64,000 nt of DNA from Miniphocaeibacter halophilus (GCF_016458825.1 NZ_CP066744.1:2043868-2107867); one strand, 5' to 3'; shown: positions 1 to 10,234, counted from the first letter of the stretch. Translations and numbers: made by a program. The notes: a model not told the origin generated them from the letters alone.

Positions 1-615
<615 letters not shown>

Positions 616-620
616 CTAAA

Positions 621-1157
621 TTATTCACTAACTTTGACCATACTAGGTCTTATAATTTTTCCATTTAACTTGTAACCTTTTTGTAGAGTATCTATAATAT
701 AACCCGACTCTACCTCATCATTTTTTTCAACTAATATAGCTTGATGAACATTGTGATCAAATAATGTATCTTTTGATTCTATTTCCTCAAGTCCTTCTCT
801 TTTTAGTATTTCTTTAAAATTATCTAAGATAATTTTAATACCTTCAGAAAATTCATCTTCTTGTATTTTATTTTCATAAGCTCTTTCCAAATCATCAACA
901 ATAGGAAGTAATTTCATAATTAACCCTTCATTTGCTAAAGAAATAGATTGAGATTTTTCTTTTTCTATTCTTTTTTTAAAGTTTATAAAATCTGCCTGTA
1001 ATATTGTCAATGAATTTTTAAGACTTTCATTTTCTTCAAGTAATTCATTTTCATTAGATTCAATTTCATCTGAATTTTCCTCATTGTTAGGTAAATTTTC
1101 TTTATTTTCATCAGATTCAAAAGTTTCATTAGTTTTTTTATCTTTATTTTTAGCCAC
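621..1157 (-). CDS. grpE: Nucleotide exchange factor GrpE
   Basis: GrpE releases ADP from DnaK and so resets the chaperone cycle. The 178 residues have the family layout: a charged, Glu/Asn-rich disordered N-terminus (about 1-45), a long helix for dimerisation (about 45-100, with LQADFINFKKRIEKEK), then the C-terminal beta domain with the family signature GYKLNGKIIRPSMVKVSE at the very end. The start is a GTG (GTGGCTAAA) seven bases after GAGGTG. It lies 12 bases downstream of hrcA and 17 bases before dnaK, in the same heat-shock operon. Confidence 0.97.
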   Translation of the reverse strand: MAKNKDKKTNETFESDENKENLPNNEENSDEIESNENELLEENESLKNSLTILQADFINFKKRIEKEKSQSISLANEGLIMKLLPIVDDLERAYENKIQEDEFSEGIKIILDNFKEILKREGLEEIESKDTLFDHNVHQAILVEKNDEVESGYIIDTLQKGYKLNGKIIRPSMVKVSE

Positions 1158-1169
1158 TTTATCACCTCT

Positions 1170-2204
1170 TTAATCTATCATATTAACTATTTTCCAAGAT
1201 ATATTATAAAGAGTCACTATTGTGTTTTTATAATCCATCCTTAATGGTCCAATAACCCCTATTTTCCCTATATAGTAATTATTTAAAAATAGATTGGTTA
1301 ATATTAGACTATTTTCATTTAAAATAGGTATTCCTATTTCCGATCCTATATACACTTCAACGTGTTCTTCTATAGTCTTATCTAGAAGTGTAATGATGTT
1401 TTCTTTTTTATCCATAAACTGAAAAAAGTTTTTAACTTTTTCTAAATCATTATATTCTGGTAAATTAAAAATATTTGTTAAACCATATATTTTTGTTTTA
1501 ATATTACCAAAATTAGTAAATTCAATTTTTAAAATTCTAAAAATATTTTGCAATAAATCAAAATAATTATTTAATTTTTGAATTATTTCTGTAAATTCTT
1601 CTTCAAAATCTTCTACAGTTAAACTGTTTTTTATTAAATGGTTTAATAAAAAATTGATTTTTTTAAGATCTTCATTTGAAATATTATTTCTAAGATTAAA
1701 AATTGAACTATTAACTTCTCCATTTTTTAAAACCATTAACAAGACATAATCGTATTTACTGATTTTTAGTATTTCTACATGATATATTCCAATACTATAT
1801 GGTCTTTCTAAAGAAGTTATTACAACATTATTAGTCATAGAGGATAATATTTCTGCAGCTGAATTAACAAGTTGTTCAACATCTATATTCAAATCGCTTC
1901 GTTTTACTTTTAGTGCAGTATTGGAAGAATTGGTAAATTGTTCTCTAAAACTCGTTAACGCTTCTTCAACGTATAGCTTATATCCCATTTCAGAAGGTAT
2001 TCTTCCGGAAGAAGCATGAGATTTTTTTAGTAATTCTAAATCTTCTAAATCACTCATTTCATTTCTAATAGTAGCTGCACTTACACCTAGATTAGAATTT
2101 TTAGATATTGTTCTTGAACCTACAGGTTCAGGATGTAATAAATATTCCTCTATAATATAATATAAAATATTTTTTTTCCTAATATCCAAGTCTTTATAGT
2201 TCAT
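1170..2204 (-). CDS. hrcA: Heat-shock repressor HrcA
   Basis: HrcA binds CIRCE operators and represses class I heat-shock genes until it is titrated during protein misfolding. The 344-residue length is normal. The N-terminal winged-helix domain is clear (RKKNILYYIIEEYLLHPEPV, then VGSRTISKNSNLGVSAATIR, a typical HrcA recognition helix), followed by the dimerisation and GAF-like domains. The ribosome-binding site before the ATG is weak (GGGCTGAG), which may keep repressor levels low. It is the first gene of hrcA-grpE-dnaK and lies directly downstream of a CIRCE site, so it should repress itself. Confidence 0.97.
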   Translation of the reverse strand: MNYKDLDIRKKNILYYIIEEYLLHPEPVGSRTISKNSNLGVSAATIRNEMSDLEDLELLKKSHASSGRIPSEMGYKLYVEEALTSFREQFTNSSNTALKVKRSDLNIDVEQLVNSAAEILSSMTNNVVITSLERPYSIGIYHVEILKISKYDYVLLMVLKNGEVNSSIFNLRNNISNEDLKKINFLLNHLIKNSLTVEDFEEEFTEIIQKLNNYFDLLQNIFRILKIEFTNFGNIKTKIYGLTNIFNLPEYNDLEKVKNFFQFMDKKENIITLLDKTIEEHVEVYIGSEIGIPILNENSLILTNLFLNNYYIGKIGVIGPLRMDYKNTIVTLYNISWKIVNMID

Positions 2205-2225
2205 TTAACTCAGCCCTATTCTTTA

Positions 2226-2252
2226 TTAGCACTACTTGATGTCGAGTGCTAA
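2226..2252 (-). promoter_or_regulatory. CIRCE operator (HrcA binding site)
   Basis: Read on the minus strand the site is TTAGCACTC-N9-TAGTGCTAA, the CIRCE inverted repeat with one substitution in the distal arm (T for the consensus G). It begins five bases after the -10 box and lies between promoter and hrcA, the usual repressor position. Confidence 0.95.
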
Positions 2253-2256
2253 TATT

Positions 2257-2285
2257 ATAATAGTATTAATATTTAAATTTGTCAA
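2257..2285 (-). promoter_or_regulatory. Sigma-A promoter of hrcA-grpE-dnaK
   Basis: On the minus strand TTGACA (2280-2285) and TATTAT (2257-2262) are separated by exactly 17 bases. The -35 box abuts the stop codon of hemW. The CIRCE site follows immediately, so HrcA would block promoter clearance. Confidence 0.9.
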
Positions 2286-2287
2286 TA

Positions 2288-3433
2288 CTAAATACTAATA
2301 TCAGTAAAAAATTTATTAGAAATATTAAAACCCTCCTCTGTAAATGATAAATTATCATTTTTTAAATTCAATAAATTTAAACTAATATATTCTTCTATTA
2401 TATTTTTATTTTTTTCCATAAAATTATAATTAAATTCAGTATTTAATTCCTTTAACGACACTCCATCAACAAGACGCATATTCATAATAATTTTTTCAAA
2501 GATTTTATTTTCTCTAGTTAGATTTTCTTTTTCGAGAATGGGAATAATATTTTTATCAATTTTATTCTTATAATCTTTATATCTATATTCATTTGTATAT
2601 CTATAATTATTAATATAGCCAGAGGCTCCAATACCAAATCCCAAATATTCATTTACATTCCAATATTTTAAATTATGTTTTGATTCAAACCCTTCTATTG
2701 CAAAATTTGAAATTTCATATTGTTTTAAATTCATTTTATCTAATGAAGAAATAATTTCTTTGTAAAAATTTCTATTTTCATCTTCAGTTGGTAATATTAA
2801 TTTATTTTCTTTATATAATTTATTAAACCTGGTATTTTTTTCTATTATTAAATCGTAATAGGAAATATGATTAGGAGAAACTTCCTTTATAATTTTCAAA
2901 TCATTTTTTATGTCACGTAGCTTTTGTTTTGGAAGTCCCATTATTAAATCAAGACTTAAATTTTCAAATCCTGATTCTCTTATTATTTTTATATCATTTA
3001 ATATTGTTTTAGAGTTGTGATTTCTTCCTAAAGTTTTTAAAATGCTATCGTTAAAAGTTTGAACTCCTAAAGAAATTCTATTTATTCCAGAATTAAGGTA
3101 ATCTTCTAATTTTAATTTATCTAAAGTATCTGGATTTGTTTCAATAGTAAATTCAATATTATCTTTAATAAAAAAAGTTTTTTTCAACAGTGATATTAAA
3201 TTTATAATATATTTAGAGTTTACAAAGGAAGGAGTACCTCCACCAAAATAAATACTATCTATTTCATAATCCTTTAAGTTTTTAAATTTTTCTTTATACA
3301 TATCTATTTCTTTTCCTAATAAGGAAAAATATTCATCAATTCTTTTTTCTTGGTAAGGCATCGTAATAAAATCACAATAATAACATTTTTCTTTGCAAAA
3401 AGGAATATGGATATAAATACCTAATTTTTTCAT
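2288..3433 (-). CDS. hemW: HemW-type radical SAM protein (haem chaperone)
   Basis: The protein belongs to the family once annotated as oxygen-independent coproporphyrinogen III oxidase; HemW members bind haem and insert it into targets. The radical-SAM cluster motif CKEKCYYCDF (C-X3-C-X2-C) is at residues 13-20, followed by YFGGGTPS (SAM binding), TIETNPDTL and RISLGVQTF, and a C-terminal HemW domain. At 381 residues it is shorter than HemN (about 455), and it lacks the N-terminal HemN extension, favouring HemW. It lies just downstream of the lepA terminator, whose U-tract runs into its GGAGG site, so its expression probably depends on read-through. Confidence 0.9.
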   Translation of the reverse strand: MKKLGIYIHIPFCKEKCYYCDFITMPYQEKRIDEYFSLLGKEIDMYKEKFKNLKDYEIDSIYFGGGTPSFVNSKYIINLISLLKKTFFIKDNIEFTIETNPDTLDKLKLEDYLNSGINRISLGVQTFNDSILKTLGRNHNSKTILNDIKIIRESGFENLSLDLIMGLPKQKLRDIKNDLKIIKEVSPNHISYYDLIIEKNTRFNKLYKENKLILPTEDENRNFYKEIISSLDKMNLKQYEISNFAIEGFESKHNLKYWNVNEYLGFGIGASGYINNYRYTNEYRYKDYKNKIDKNIIPILEKENLTRENKIFEKIIMNMRLVDGVSLKELNTEFNYNFMEKNKNIIEEYISLNLLNLKNDNLSFTEEGFNISNKFFTDISI

Positions 3434-3442
3434 TTTTCCTCC

Positions 3443-3472
3443 AAAAAAATCTCATAGCAATGCTATGAGATT
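3443..3472 (-). terminator. Intrinsic terminator between lepA and hemW
   Basis: A perfect 11-bp stem (3448-3458 with 3462-3472, loop of three) is followed on the minus strand by seven U residues. The stem begins at the lepA stop codon and the U-tract touches the GGAGG of hemW, so it looks like a partial terminator or attenuator inside one operon. Confidence 0.88.
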
Positions 3473-5279
3473 AATCTTCATCATATTTCAATACAGACAA
3501 GAAGGCTTGTTGTGGAACTTCAACTGAACCGATCTGTCTCATTCTTTTCTTTCCTTCTTTTTGTTTTTCTAATAATTTTCTTTTACGAGAAATATCTCCA
3601 CCATAACATTTTGCTAGAACATCTTTTCTTAATGCTCTTACTGTTTCCCTAGCTATTATTTTAGAACCTATTGAAGCTTGAATAGGAATTGCAAATTGAT
3701 GACGAGGTATTTCTTCTTTAAGTCTCTCAACAATAATCCTAGCCCTTTCATAGGCTTTTTCACTATGAACAATCAATGAAAAGGCATCTACAAGTTCTCC
3801 GTTAATTAATATATCTAATTTTACTAATTCAGAAACTTCATAACCCTTTAATTCATAGTCCAATGATGCGTATCCTTTTGTTTTTGATTTTAAGGCATCA
3901 AAAAAGTCATAAATAACCTCATTTAAAGGTAAAGTGTAGTTTATATTTACTCTTTTTTCATCTAAATACTCCATATTTATAAAAGTACCACGTTTATTTT
4001 GGCATAATTCCATTATTACACCAACATAATCTTTTGGAGCCATAATATTTGCATCTACTATTGGTTCTTCCATATACTCTATTTCAGTAGGTTCTGGAAG
4101 ATTACTTGGATTTTGTATATTTAACATTTCTCCAGTTTTTGTAGTAACTTTATAAATAACAGATGGTGCAGTAGTTATAATATTAAGATCAAATTCTCTT
4201 TCTAATCGTTCTTGAATTATTTCCATATGTAATAATCCTAAGAAACCACATCTAAAACCAAACCCAAGGGCTACAGATGATTCTGGTTCAAAAGTTAATG
4301 ATGCATCGTTAACCTGTAATTTTTCCAATGCTTCTCGAATAGCTGTAAATTCCTCACCCTCAGCAGGATATATACCACAATATACCATAGGAGTTACTTT
4401 TTTATAGCCAGGCAAAGCTTCATCAGTTGGATTGTCAGCATCGGTAATAGTATCACCAACTCTTGAGTCTTCTACATTTTTAATACTAGCTACAACGTAT
4501 CCTACATCTCCTGCTATAATCTTATCGGTTACTACACTAGAATGAGCAGTATAACCAACTTCCGTTACTTCAAATTCTTTTCCCGTAGACATCATTTTAA
4601 TATTCATACCTGGTTTTATTACACCTTCAAAAACTCTAACATATGAGATTACGCCCTTATATGAATCATAATATGAATCAAAAATTAAAGCTTTTAGTGG
4701 ATTAGAATCATTTCCTTCTGGTGCTGGTATATTATTTACTATATCCTCTAAAACATCTACTATATTAATTCCTTCCTTAGCTGAAATTTCAGGGATATTA
4801 GAAGCATCTAATCCTATAATTTCCTCTATTTCATTTTTAGCATATTCAATATCGGCAGAAGGTAAATCAATTTTATTAATTACAGGAAGAATTTCTAAAT
4901 CTTGGTCAATGGCTAAATATACATTTGCCAATGTTTGAGCTTCCACTCCTTGTGTTGCATCTACAATTAAGACAGCTCCTTCACAAGCAGCTAAACTTCT
5001 AGATACCTCATAGTTAAAATCAACATGACCAGGAGTATCAATTAAATTTAATATATATTCTTCACCATCTAAAGACTTATAAAATAGTTTTACAGCCTTT
5101 AATTTTATTGTAATACCTCTTTCTCTTTCTAAGTCCATGCTATCTAATACTTGACTTTCCATTTCTCGTTTAGTTAACATTCCTGTTTCTTCAATTAACC
5201 TATCAGCCAAAGTGGACTTACCGTGATCAATATGTGCAATTATTGAAAAATTTCTTATATTTGATTTTTTTATATTCAT
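3471..5279 (-). CDS. lepA: Elongation factor 4 (LepA), ribosomal back-translocase GTPase
   Basis: LepA is a translational GTPase that acts on stalled or mistranslocated ribosomes. The 602 residues match the family length. Visible motifs are the P-loop [14 protein letters not shown] near residue 16, RERGITIK (switch I), DTPGHVDF (G3), NKIDLP (G4) and SAKEG (G5); the LepA-specific C-terminal domain carries [20 protein letters not shown] and ends in the usual basic stretch. It is preceded by two signal peptidase genes (16 bases away), the lepB-lepA pairing seen in many bacteria, and ends in an intrinsic terminator. Confidence 0.98.
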   Translation of the reverse strand: MNIKKSNIRNFSIIAHIDHGKSTLADRLIEETGMLTKREMESQVLDSMDLERERGITIKLKAVKLFYKSLDGEEYILNLIDTPGHVDFNYEVSRSLAACEGAVLIVDATQGVEAQTLANVYLAIDQDLEILPVINKIDLPSADIEYAKNEIEEIIGLDASNIPEISAKEGINIVDVLEDIVNNIPAPEGNDSNPLKALIFDSYYDSYKGVISYVRVFEGVIKPGMNIKMMSTGKEFEVTEVGYTAHSSVVTDKIIAGDVGYVVASIKNVEDSRVGDTITDADNPTDEALPGYKKVTPMVYCGIYPAEGEEFTAIREALEKLQVNDASLTFEPESSVALGFGFRCGFLGLLHMEIIQERLEREFDLNIITTAPSVIYKVTTKTGEMLNIQNPSNLPEPTEIEYMEEPIVDANIMAPKDYVGVIMELCQNKRGTFINMEYLDEKRVNINYTLPLNEVIYDFFDALKSKTKGYASLDYELKGYEVSELVKLDILINGELVDAFSLIVHSEKAYERARIIVERLKEEIPRHQFAIPIQASIGSKIIARETVRALRKDVLAKCYGGDISRKRKLLEKQKEGKKRMRQIGSVEVPQQAFLSVLKYDED

Positions 5280-5294
5280 TAAATCTCCTACTAA

Positions 5295-5837
5295 CTAATT
5301 AATATTTAAACTTCCAAATTTATTGAAAGGATAAAATCTAAAAAAAGCAATACCTACTATTGAATTTTTTTTAATTGGTCCAAAAGCCCTACTATCTTCA
5401 CTTTTTGGTCTATTGTCGCCTAATACAAAAACTTCATCTTCCTGTATTTCCCAATAATATTCAGATTTTATTTTTGTTTCTCCTTTGGTACTTGTATAAT
5501 TTTCATCAAGTAAATTTTGATTTACATATACCCTGTTTTCTATAATCTCTACAATATCACCTTCTAAAGCAATAACTCTTTTTATATAATTTTCATCATT
5601 TTTATTATAGGGATTATGGAATTCTACAATATCGCCATATTCTATATTATCTACTAAAAAACTTATTTTATTAATTAATAATCTATCATTTGTTTTTAGA
5701 GTAGGTTCCATACTTGAACCCTTTACTATAGTTAAACTTAGAACAAAAGTGTTTATTAGTATAGCTAGGGCCAATGTAAAGACAATAAGGAAAATCCATT
5801 CTAAAAATTCGGATTTTTCTTTGTTATTTTTATTCAT
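5295..5837 (-). CDS. Type I signal peptidase, second tandem copy
   Basis: Signal peptidase I cleaves leader peptides of exported proteins at the outer face of the membrane. One N-terminal membrane segment (FLEWIFLIVFTLALAILINT) is followed by the catalytic serine motif (KGSSMEPTL), the lysine motif (YIKRVIALEGD) and box E (GDNRPKSEDSRAFGPI). I place the start at the ATG at 5837, since the GTG three codons earlier is part of the GGTGA ribosome site. It is closely similar to its upstream neighbour over the whole length, so the pair arose by tandem duplication. Both catalytic residues are kept in both copies. Confidence 0.95.
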   Translation of the reverse strand: MNKNNKEKSEFLEWIFLIVFTLALAILINTFVLSLTIVKGSSMEPTLKTNDRLLINKISFLVDNIEYGDIVEFHNPYNKNDENYIKRVIALEGDIVEIIENRVYVNQNLLDENYTSTKGETKIKSEYYWEIQEDEVFVLGDNRPKSEDSRAFGPIKKNSIVGIAFFRFYPFNKFGSLNIN

Positions 5838-5852
5838 AAAATTCACCGTAAA

Positions 5853-6389
5853 TTATTTTAATAATCCTATTTTTGAAAAAGGATAGAATCTAAAAAAAGC
5901 TATTCCAACTATAGAATCTTTTTTTATTGGTCCAAAGGCACGACTGTCATTGCTGTTTGGCCTATTATCTCCTAATACAAAAACCTCATCTTTTTCTATT
6001 TCCCAATAAGATTCTGCTCCAAATGTTGTAAAACCATTTTCAGTACTGGTATAATTTTCATTTAAAGGTTGGTTATTAACATAGACAATATTATTTTTTA
6101 TTTCTACCGTATCACCTTCTGTGGCGATTACTCTTTTTATAAAGTCTTCTTTTTCATTATTCGGATTATGAAACTCAACTATGTCTCCGTATTCTAAATC
6201 ATCAATCATAAAACTTATTCTATTTACAAGTAGCCTATCATTTGTTTTTAAAGTAGGTTCCATACTTGAACCATTTACTAAAGTAGAACTTAAAATGAAA
6301 TATCTAATAATTAAAGCTAGAACTATTGCTACAATAATCATAATAATCCATTCAAAAAACTCAGATTTAACTTTTTTTGTATTATTCAT
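5853..6389 (-). CDS. Type I signal peptidase, first tandem copy
   Basis: A full-length 178-residue Gram-positive type SPase I. The N-terminal anchor (FFEWIIMIIVAIVLALIIRY) precedes the serine motif NGSSMEPTL, the lysine motif FIKRVIATEGD and GDNRPNSNDSRAFGPI. A GGAGTG site lies a good distance before the ATG at 6389. It is the first gene of the SPase-SPase-lepA unit, read from an extended -10 promoter at about 6437. The two copies differ most in the N-terminal tail and in the loop after the lysine motif, where substrate preference could diverge. Confidence 0.95.
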   Translation of the reverse strand: MNNTKKVKSEFFEWIIMIIVAIVLALIIRYFILSSTLVNGSSMEPTLKTNDRLLVNRISFMIDDLEYGDIVEFHNPNNEKEDFIKRVIATEGDTVEIKNNIVYVNNQPLNENYTSTENGFTTFGAESYWEIEKDEVFVLGDNRPNSNDSRAFGPIKKDSIVGIAFFRFYPFSKIGLLK

Positions 6390-6436
6390 TCTTACACTCC
6401 TACATTAAGTACATATTTAAAATAAATCCATTAATA

Positions 6437-6445
6437 ATTATAACA
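6437..6445 (-). promoter_or_regulatory. Extended -10 promoter of the signal peptidase-lepA operon
   Basis: On the minus strand TGTTATAAT (a TGN-TATAAT extended -10) lies about 50 bases before the first signal peptidase. No good -35 box is visible. It is back to back with the rpsT promoter. Confidence 0.5.
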
Positions 6446-6454
6446 TAAATTCTC

Positions 6455-6483
6455 TTGATTTTTGTTTTTTGCTATTATATAAT
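6455..6483 (+). promoter_or_regulatory. Sigma-A promoter of rpsT
   Basis: TTGATT (6455-6460) and TATAAT (6478-6483) are 17 bases apart, giving an mRNA start near 6490 and a leader of about 20 bases. Confidence 0.85.
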
Positions 6484-6511
6484 AACAATGTTATGTTTAG
6501 GAGGTGAAATT

Positions 6512-6775
6512 ATGGCAAATATTAAATCAGCAATTAAAAGAATTGATGTTACTAAAAGACAGACCTTAGAAAATAAAGCAAGAAAATCTGAAATTAAAAC
6601 TTATGTTAAAAAATTTGAAGATGCTATTTCTTCTGATGATTTTGATGAAGCAAAAAGCTTATTAAAAGTTATAGATAAAAAATTAAAGAAGGCTACTTCA
6701 AAAAATGTTCTTCATAAAAATACAGCTTCTAGACAATTAAGTAAACTTTCAAAAAAATTGAATTCATCTAAATAG
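6512..6775 (+). CDS. rpsT: 30S ribosomal protein S20
   Basis: S20 binds 16S rRNA early in 30S assembly. I place the start at the ATG at 6512, seven bases after TTAGGAGGTG, giving 87 residues beginning MANIKSAIKRIDVTKRQ, the normal N-terminus and length; an upstream in-frame ATG would add a hydrophobic tail that the family does not have. The protein is lysine-rich and helical, ending LSKLSKKLNSSK. It is a single-gene transcript on the plus strand with its own promoter and terminator, divergent from the signal peptidase-lepA operon. Confidence 0.97.
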   Translation: MANIKSAIKRIDVTKRQTLENKARKSEIKTYVKKFEDAISSDDFDEAKSLLKVIDKKLKKATSKNVLHKNTASRQLSKLSKKLNSSK

Positions 6776-6783
6776 GTTTTGTT

Positions 6784-6823
6784 GAGATAATGTAAAAGGA
6801 TCCATTACATTATCTCTTTTTTT
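6784..6823 (+). terminator. Intrinsic terminator of rpsT
   Basis: A 12-bp perfect stem (6784-6795 with 6805-6816, 9-base loop) is followed by seven T residues. It lies between convergent rpsT and holA. Confidence 0.93.
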
Positions 6824-6827
6824 GTAA

Positions 6828-7811
6828 TTATCTTAATAAATTTATCATATAATTTTCTACTATATAGTTAGGGTTAACAGATGTAGATTTTAATAGTACT
6901 TCGGTTTTGTAAGAATTATGGATTCCTAATTTTAAAGTGTCATATTTCCATCGATTTATAATAGCTTTAAGCTTTTTAATTTCAAAATTTGAAATAGAAA
7001 AATTTTTACTAATATTTTGTTCAGTTAAATTTAGCCTTGTACTTTCCTTTATAATTAGAATATTTCTAATTAGTCTAACTATCATATAGAAAATCCTAAA
7101 AGGATCATTTGAATTAATAAGTAATTCATTATAAATTCTTATTGAATCAGATATGTTTTTTGTAGAAATAGCATCTGTTAATTTAAAAATATTATTTTCA
7201 AAGGAATTTGTAAAAACATCATCTATTATCTCCTTATTAATTTTTACTTTAATATTTTTTAATTTCTCTAATTCATTATTAACATTATATAAATTTTTAT
7301 TAAAATCTTTATTTAAATATGCAGTTTTATCAATTATATAGTCAATGGTATTCAAATTATAATCTAGGGAATTTTGTGTAAAAAATTCTTTTATATAATT
7401 TTTTAGCTCCGAATAATTTAGTTTTTTAAACTGTTTTAAGCTTCCTACCTTTTTTATTTTTTTAAAGAATTTTCCTTTAAATGGTTTATCTAAATAAGAA
7501 TTTATAATTATATTGTTATAGTTTGAAATAGTATCAATATAGTCATGTAACTTATTTATAAATTCAGAATTCGTTGAAATACCTTTTTTACTTGTGTCTA
7601 AATCATCAATAATAATTATTTTATTTTCATCAAAAAGTGGCAAAGTTTCTAATGTATTTAAAATAGAATCAAATTTCAATTTTTTAGATTCAAATTTAAT
7701 TAAATTAAAATCTAAAAAATCCTTAATTAGAGTTTTATTAATTATTTCTTCATTATATTTATCGATTAAAAACTTTTCTTCACCATAAATTAAGTATATA
7801 TTTTTTTTCAT
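6828..7811 (-). CDS. holA: DNA polymerase III delta subunit
   Basis: The delta subunit opens the beta sliding clamp as part of the clamp loader. The 327 residues begin MKKNIYLIYGEEKFLIDKY, the usual start (a GEE-F-L motif that begins the AAA-like domain), and contain the typical LNTLETLPLFDENKIIIIDD stretch in the delta fold, followed by the helical collar domain. Sequence conservation of this family is low, but length, N-terminus and context fit. It overlaps the end of comEC by 32 bases; comEC-holA followed by rpsT is a standard Firmicute arrangement, with rpsT convergent here. Confidence 0.92.
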   Translation of the reverse strand: MKKNIYLIYGEEKFLIDKYNEEIINKTLIKDFLDFNLIKFESKKLKFDSILNTLETLPLFDENKIIIIDDLDTSKKGISTNSEFINKLHDYIDTISNYNNIIINSYLDKPFKGKFFKKIKKVGSLKQFKKLNYSELKNYIKEFFTQNSLDYNLNTIDYIIDKTAYLNKDFNKNLYNVNNELEKLKNIKVKINKEIIDDVFTNSFENNIFKLTDAISTKNISDSIRIYNELLINSNDPFRIFYMIVRLIRNILIIKESTRLNLTEQNISKNFSISNFEIKKLKAIINRWKYDTLKLGIHNSYKTEVLLKSTSVNPNYIVENYMINLLR

Positions 7812-10170
7812 ATGTCATCCTACTATAATAATTTTTTAAAATTAAAACTAAGGCTAGTCCATATATAGTGTATATTAAAATAACAGAATTTGAAATATTG
7901 TATTTTAAAATCTCACTATATTTGTAAATTTTATAACCATCCTTATAAAAATCTGTTATTATAATTCCATCATTATCGGTTCTTTTTATATTTACATTGT
8001 TTTCTTTGTATTTTTTTATGACCTCATCATTTGGTAAATTGTATATGTTGTTTTTCCCAACAGACAATAGTGCTATTCTTGGGTTTACAGTATTTATAAA
8101 CTCTGTACTAGAGCTTGTTTTTGAACCATGATGTGGAATTTTTAATATATCACTTTTTAAATTGTTATCAAGTATATTTTTCTCCACTTCCTCTATTGTA
8201 TCACCAGTGAGGAGAATTGTATTATTATTAATTTTCATTTTAAATATTAAGGATTTACTATTTTCATCTCCTACTTGATTATTAGGGCTAATTACTTGTA
8301 TTTCAATATCTTCAAATTTAATGATTTCATTATTATTTAATTCAAAGTATAAAACATTATCAATTTCATATTTGTTTTTTAAAATATCTAAACCATTATT
8401 TCTTCCATAGACAGGTATTTCACCAAAATTATCTAATAAAAGTTTAATATTTCCTGCATGATCTTCATCAAAATGGGATATGAAAATAGCATCAATATTT
8501 TTGATTTTTTTATATTTTAAAAAATTTATTAATCTATTACCTGATTTGTCATATTCTTTAAAAACAGAGCCGCCAGTATCAAATAATATATTATAATTTT
8601 TTGTTTCAAGTAAAAAACAATCACCTTGCCCTATATTGATCATATTAAATCTTAAGGGAGTTAGAAAATTTGTACAATAAAATAATAAAATTATATGAAT
8701 GGGAATAAGTTTTATTAAAATATTTAGGATTATTTTACTATTTCTTTTCAAATAATAATAATTTTTATACATAATTAATATTAAAACAATAATCATATAT
8801 ATTGAAATAATATTGTACAGATTTAAATATATACCATTATTAAATTTTTCGAAAAGATTATTTATTCCTAGTAAACAATAGGTTGAAATATTATATAAAA
8901 AATCTATTATTAATTTTAAAATTGTACTTATCAAGGGTAAAAAGTTAACAAGCATATATATAACAGATATATTAATTATGATTGTTAAAATCGGTATAGC
9001 TATAATATTTCCAAGGAAAAAAGCTATAGAAAAGTTTTTAAAGTAATATAATTGTAATGGTATTATTAATATATTAATAGCTAAGGTTATATAAAAAAGA
9101 TTTAGAATACTTCCATTAGCATAATTTTTATTTTTTAACAAAGGATATATTATTGCAATTCCTAAAACTGATAAAAATGAAAACTGAAATCCTAAATCAA
9201 ATATACTCCAAGGATTAATAAGTAATATTAATATTGCCGATATAGAAATTGTTTTAATTTGAACTTTAGGCCTCATAGATACACTAGATATAAAGTCAAT
9301 AAATAGGAATATGAAGGCTCTTATAGCTGAAATAGGAAATCCTATTAATAAACAATATAAAAATATTAAAAATAATGATAAAATTCTTTTAGTATTTTTA
9401 TTAATAATAATAAAATTCAAACAAAACATTAAAAGTGACTGAAGTATGACTATATGTAGGCCACTAACAGACAAAATATGCATTATTCCTAAATTTTTGT
9501 ACATATTAGTATATTCTTCTGACAGAAAATTATTTCCCGTAAAAACTGAATATAGGAAGTCTTTACTATTGGAATCTAATTTAGATAAAATTTTGTTAAC
9601 TTTTGTAAAAAAACAATCTCTAGCTGTAAGTAATATATTGCTACTTCGACCAATTACTTGTAAGTCCTTTGTATATGAGTAATAAAAAATATTATTAGAT
9701 ATTAAGTAATTATAATAATTAAATTCACCAGGGTTAAAATTTTCAATTGGAACATATATTTGATCTATAAATTTAATTTTATCTCCTACGGATAGCTTGT
9801 TGTTTTCTCCATTATAATATACAATTATATCTTCAATTTTTATATTGGAATCCAAGGCAACATTTGTAATAATAAGAGTTGTTTTATTATCATCTTTTTT
9901 CAAGTTTTTTATATCACCGGAGACTGTATAATAATTACCATCTAAAGTAGGATTTATTTTGTTTAATGTATTATTAAAGTTAAATATTGTAACTGTTGTT
10001 AATATTAAGGCTAATCCTAAATAATTTATATTTTTATTTTTTATTAGAAATAAAAAAGTCCCTAAAAATAAAAATATAATTAAATGATTTTTGGGGAAGT
10101 TAAAAATTTTATTTAAAATTATTCCAATAAATAATATTATAGCTATAATAACAGATGGATATTTTCTCAT
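7780..10170 (-). CDS. comEC: ComEC/Rec2 DNA-uptake channel protein
   Basis: ComEC forms the inner-membrane channel for single-stranded DNA during natural transformation. The 796 residues hold three parts: a soluble N-terminal OB-like domain (about 60-190), the polytopic Competence domain (about 200-500, with YKNLGIMHILSVSGLHIVIL), and a C-terminal metallo-beta-lactamase-like domain starting near MINIGQGDCFLLE, with SHFDEDHAGN and the later PHHGS histidines. It is read from an extended -10 promoter at about 10200 and overlaps holA. With comEA (25349) and dprA (48932) it suggests a competence system, although the genes are spread out. Confidence 0.96.
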   Translation of the reverse strand: MRKYPSVIIAIILFIGIILNKIFNFPKNHLIIFLFLGTFLFLIKNKNINYLGLALILTTVTIFNFNNTLNKINPTLDGNYYTVSGDIKNLKKDDNKTTLIITNVALDSNIKIEDIIVYYNGENNKLSVGDKIKFIDQIYVPIENFNPGEFNYYNYLISNNIFYYSYTKDLQVIGRSSNILLTARDCFFTKVNKILSKLDSNSKDFLYSVFTGNNFLSEEYTNMYKNLGIMHILSVSGLHIVILQSLLMFCLNFIIINKNTKRILSLFLIFLYCLLIGFPISAIRAFIFLFIDFISSVSMRPKVQIKTISISAILILLINPWSIFDLGFQFSFLSVLGIAIIYPLLKNKNYANGSILNLFYITLAINILIIPLQLYYFKNFSIAFFLGNIIAIPILTIIINISVIYMLVNFLPLISTILKLIIDFLYNISTYCLLGINNLFEKFNNGIYLNLYNIISIYMIIVLILIMYKNYYYLKRNSKIILNILIKLIPIHIILLFYCTNFLTPLRFNMINIGQGDCFLLETKNYNILFDTGGSVFKEYDKSGNRLINFLKYKKIKNIDAIFISHFDEDHAGNIKLLLDNFGEIPVYGRNNGLDILKNKYEIDNVLYFELNNNEIIKFEDIEIQVISPNNQVGDENSKSLIFKMKINNNTILLTGDTIEEVEKNILDNNLKSDILKIPHHGSKTSSSTEFINTVNPRIALLSVGKNNIYNLPNDEVIKKYKENNVNIKRTDNDGIIITDFYKDGYKIYKYSEILKYNISNSVILIYTIYGLALVLILKNYYSRMTYEKKYILNLW

Positions 10171-10199
10171 AATGCACCTTTATAATAAATATTACTATT

Positions 10200-10208
10200 A
10201 TTATATCA
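10200..10208 (-). promoter_or_regulatory. Extended -10 promoter of comEC-holA
   Basis: TGATATAAT on the minus strand, about 30 bases before the ATG of comEC; no clear -35 box. The AAGGTG ribosome site follows. Confidence 0.5.
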
Positions 10209-10234
10209 GATTAAAATTTAAAATTACGATATGT

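Noticed and set aside
2288-3433. True coproporphyrinogen III dehydrogenase (HemN).
   Set aside because: The length (381), the lack of the HemN N-terminal extension and the position fit HemW better.
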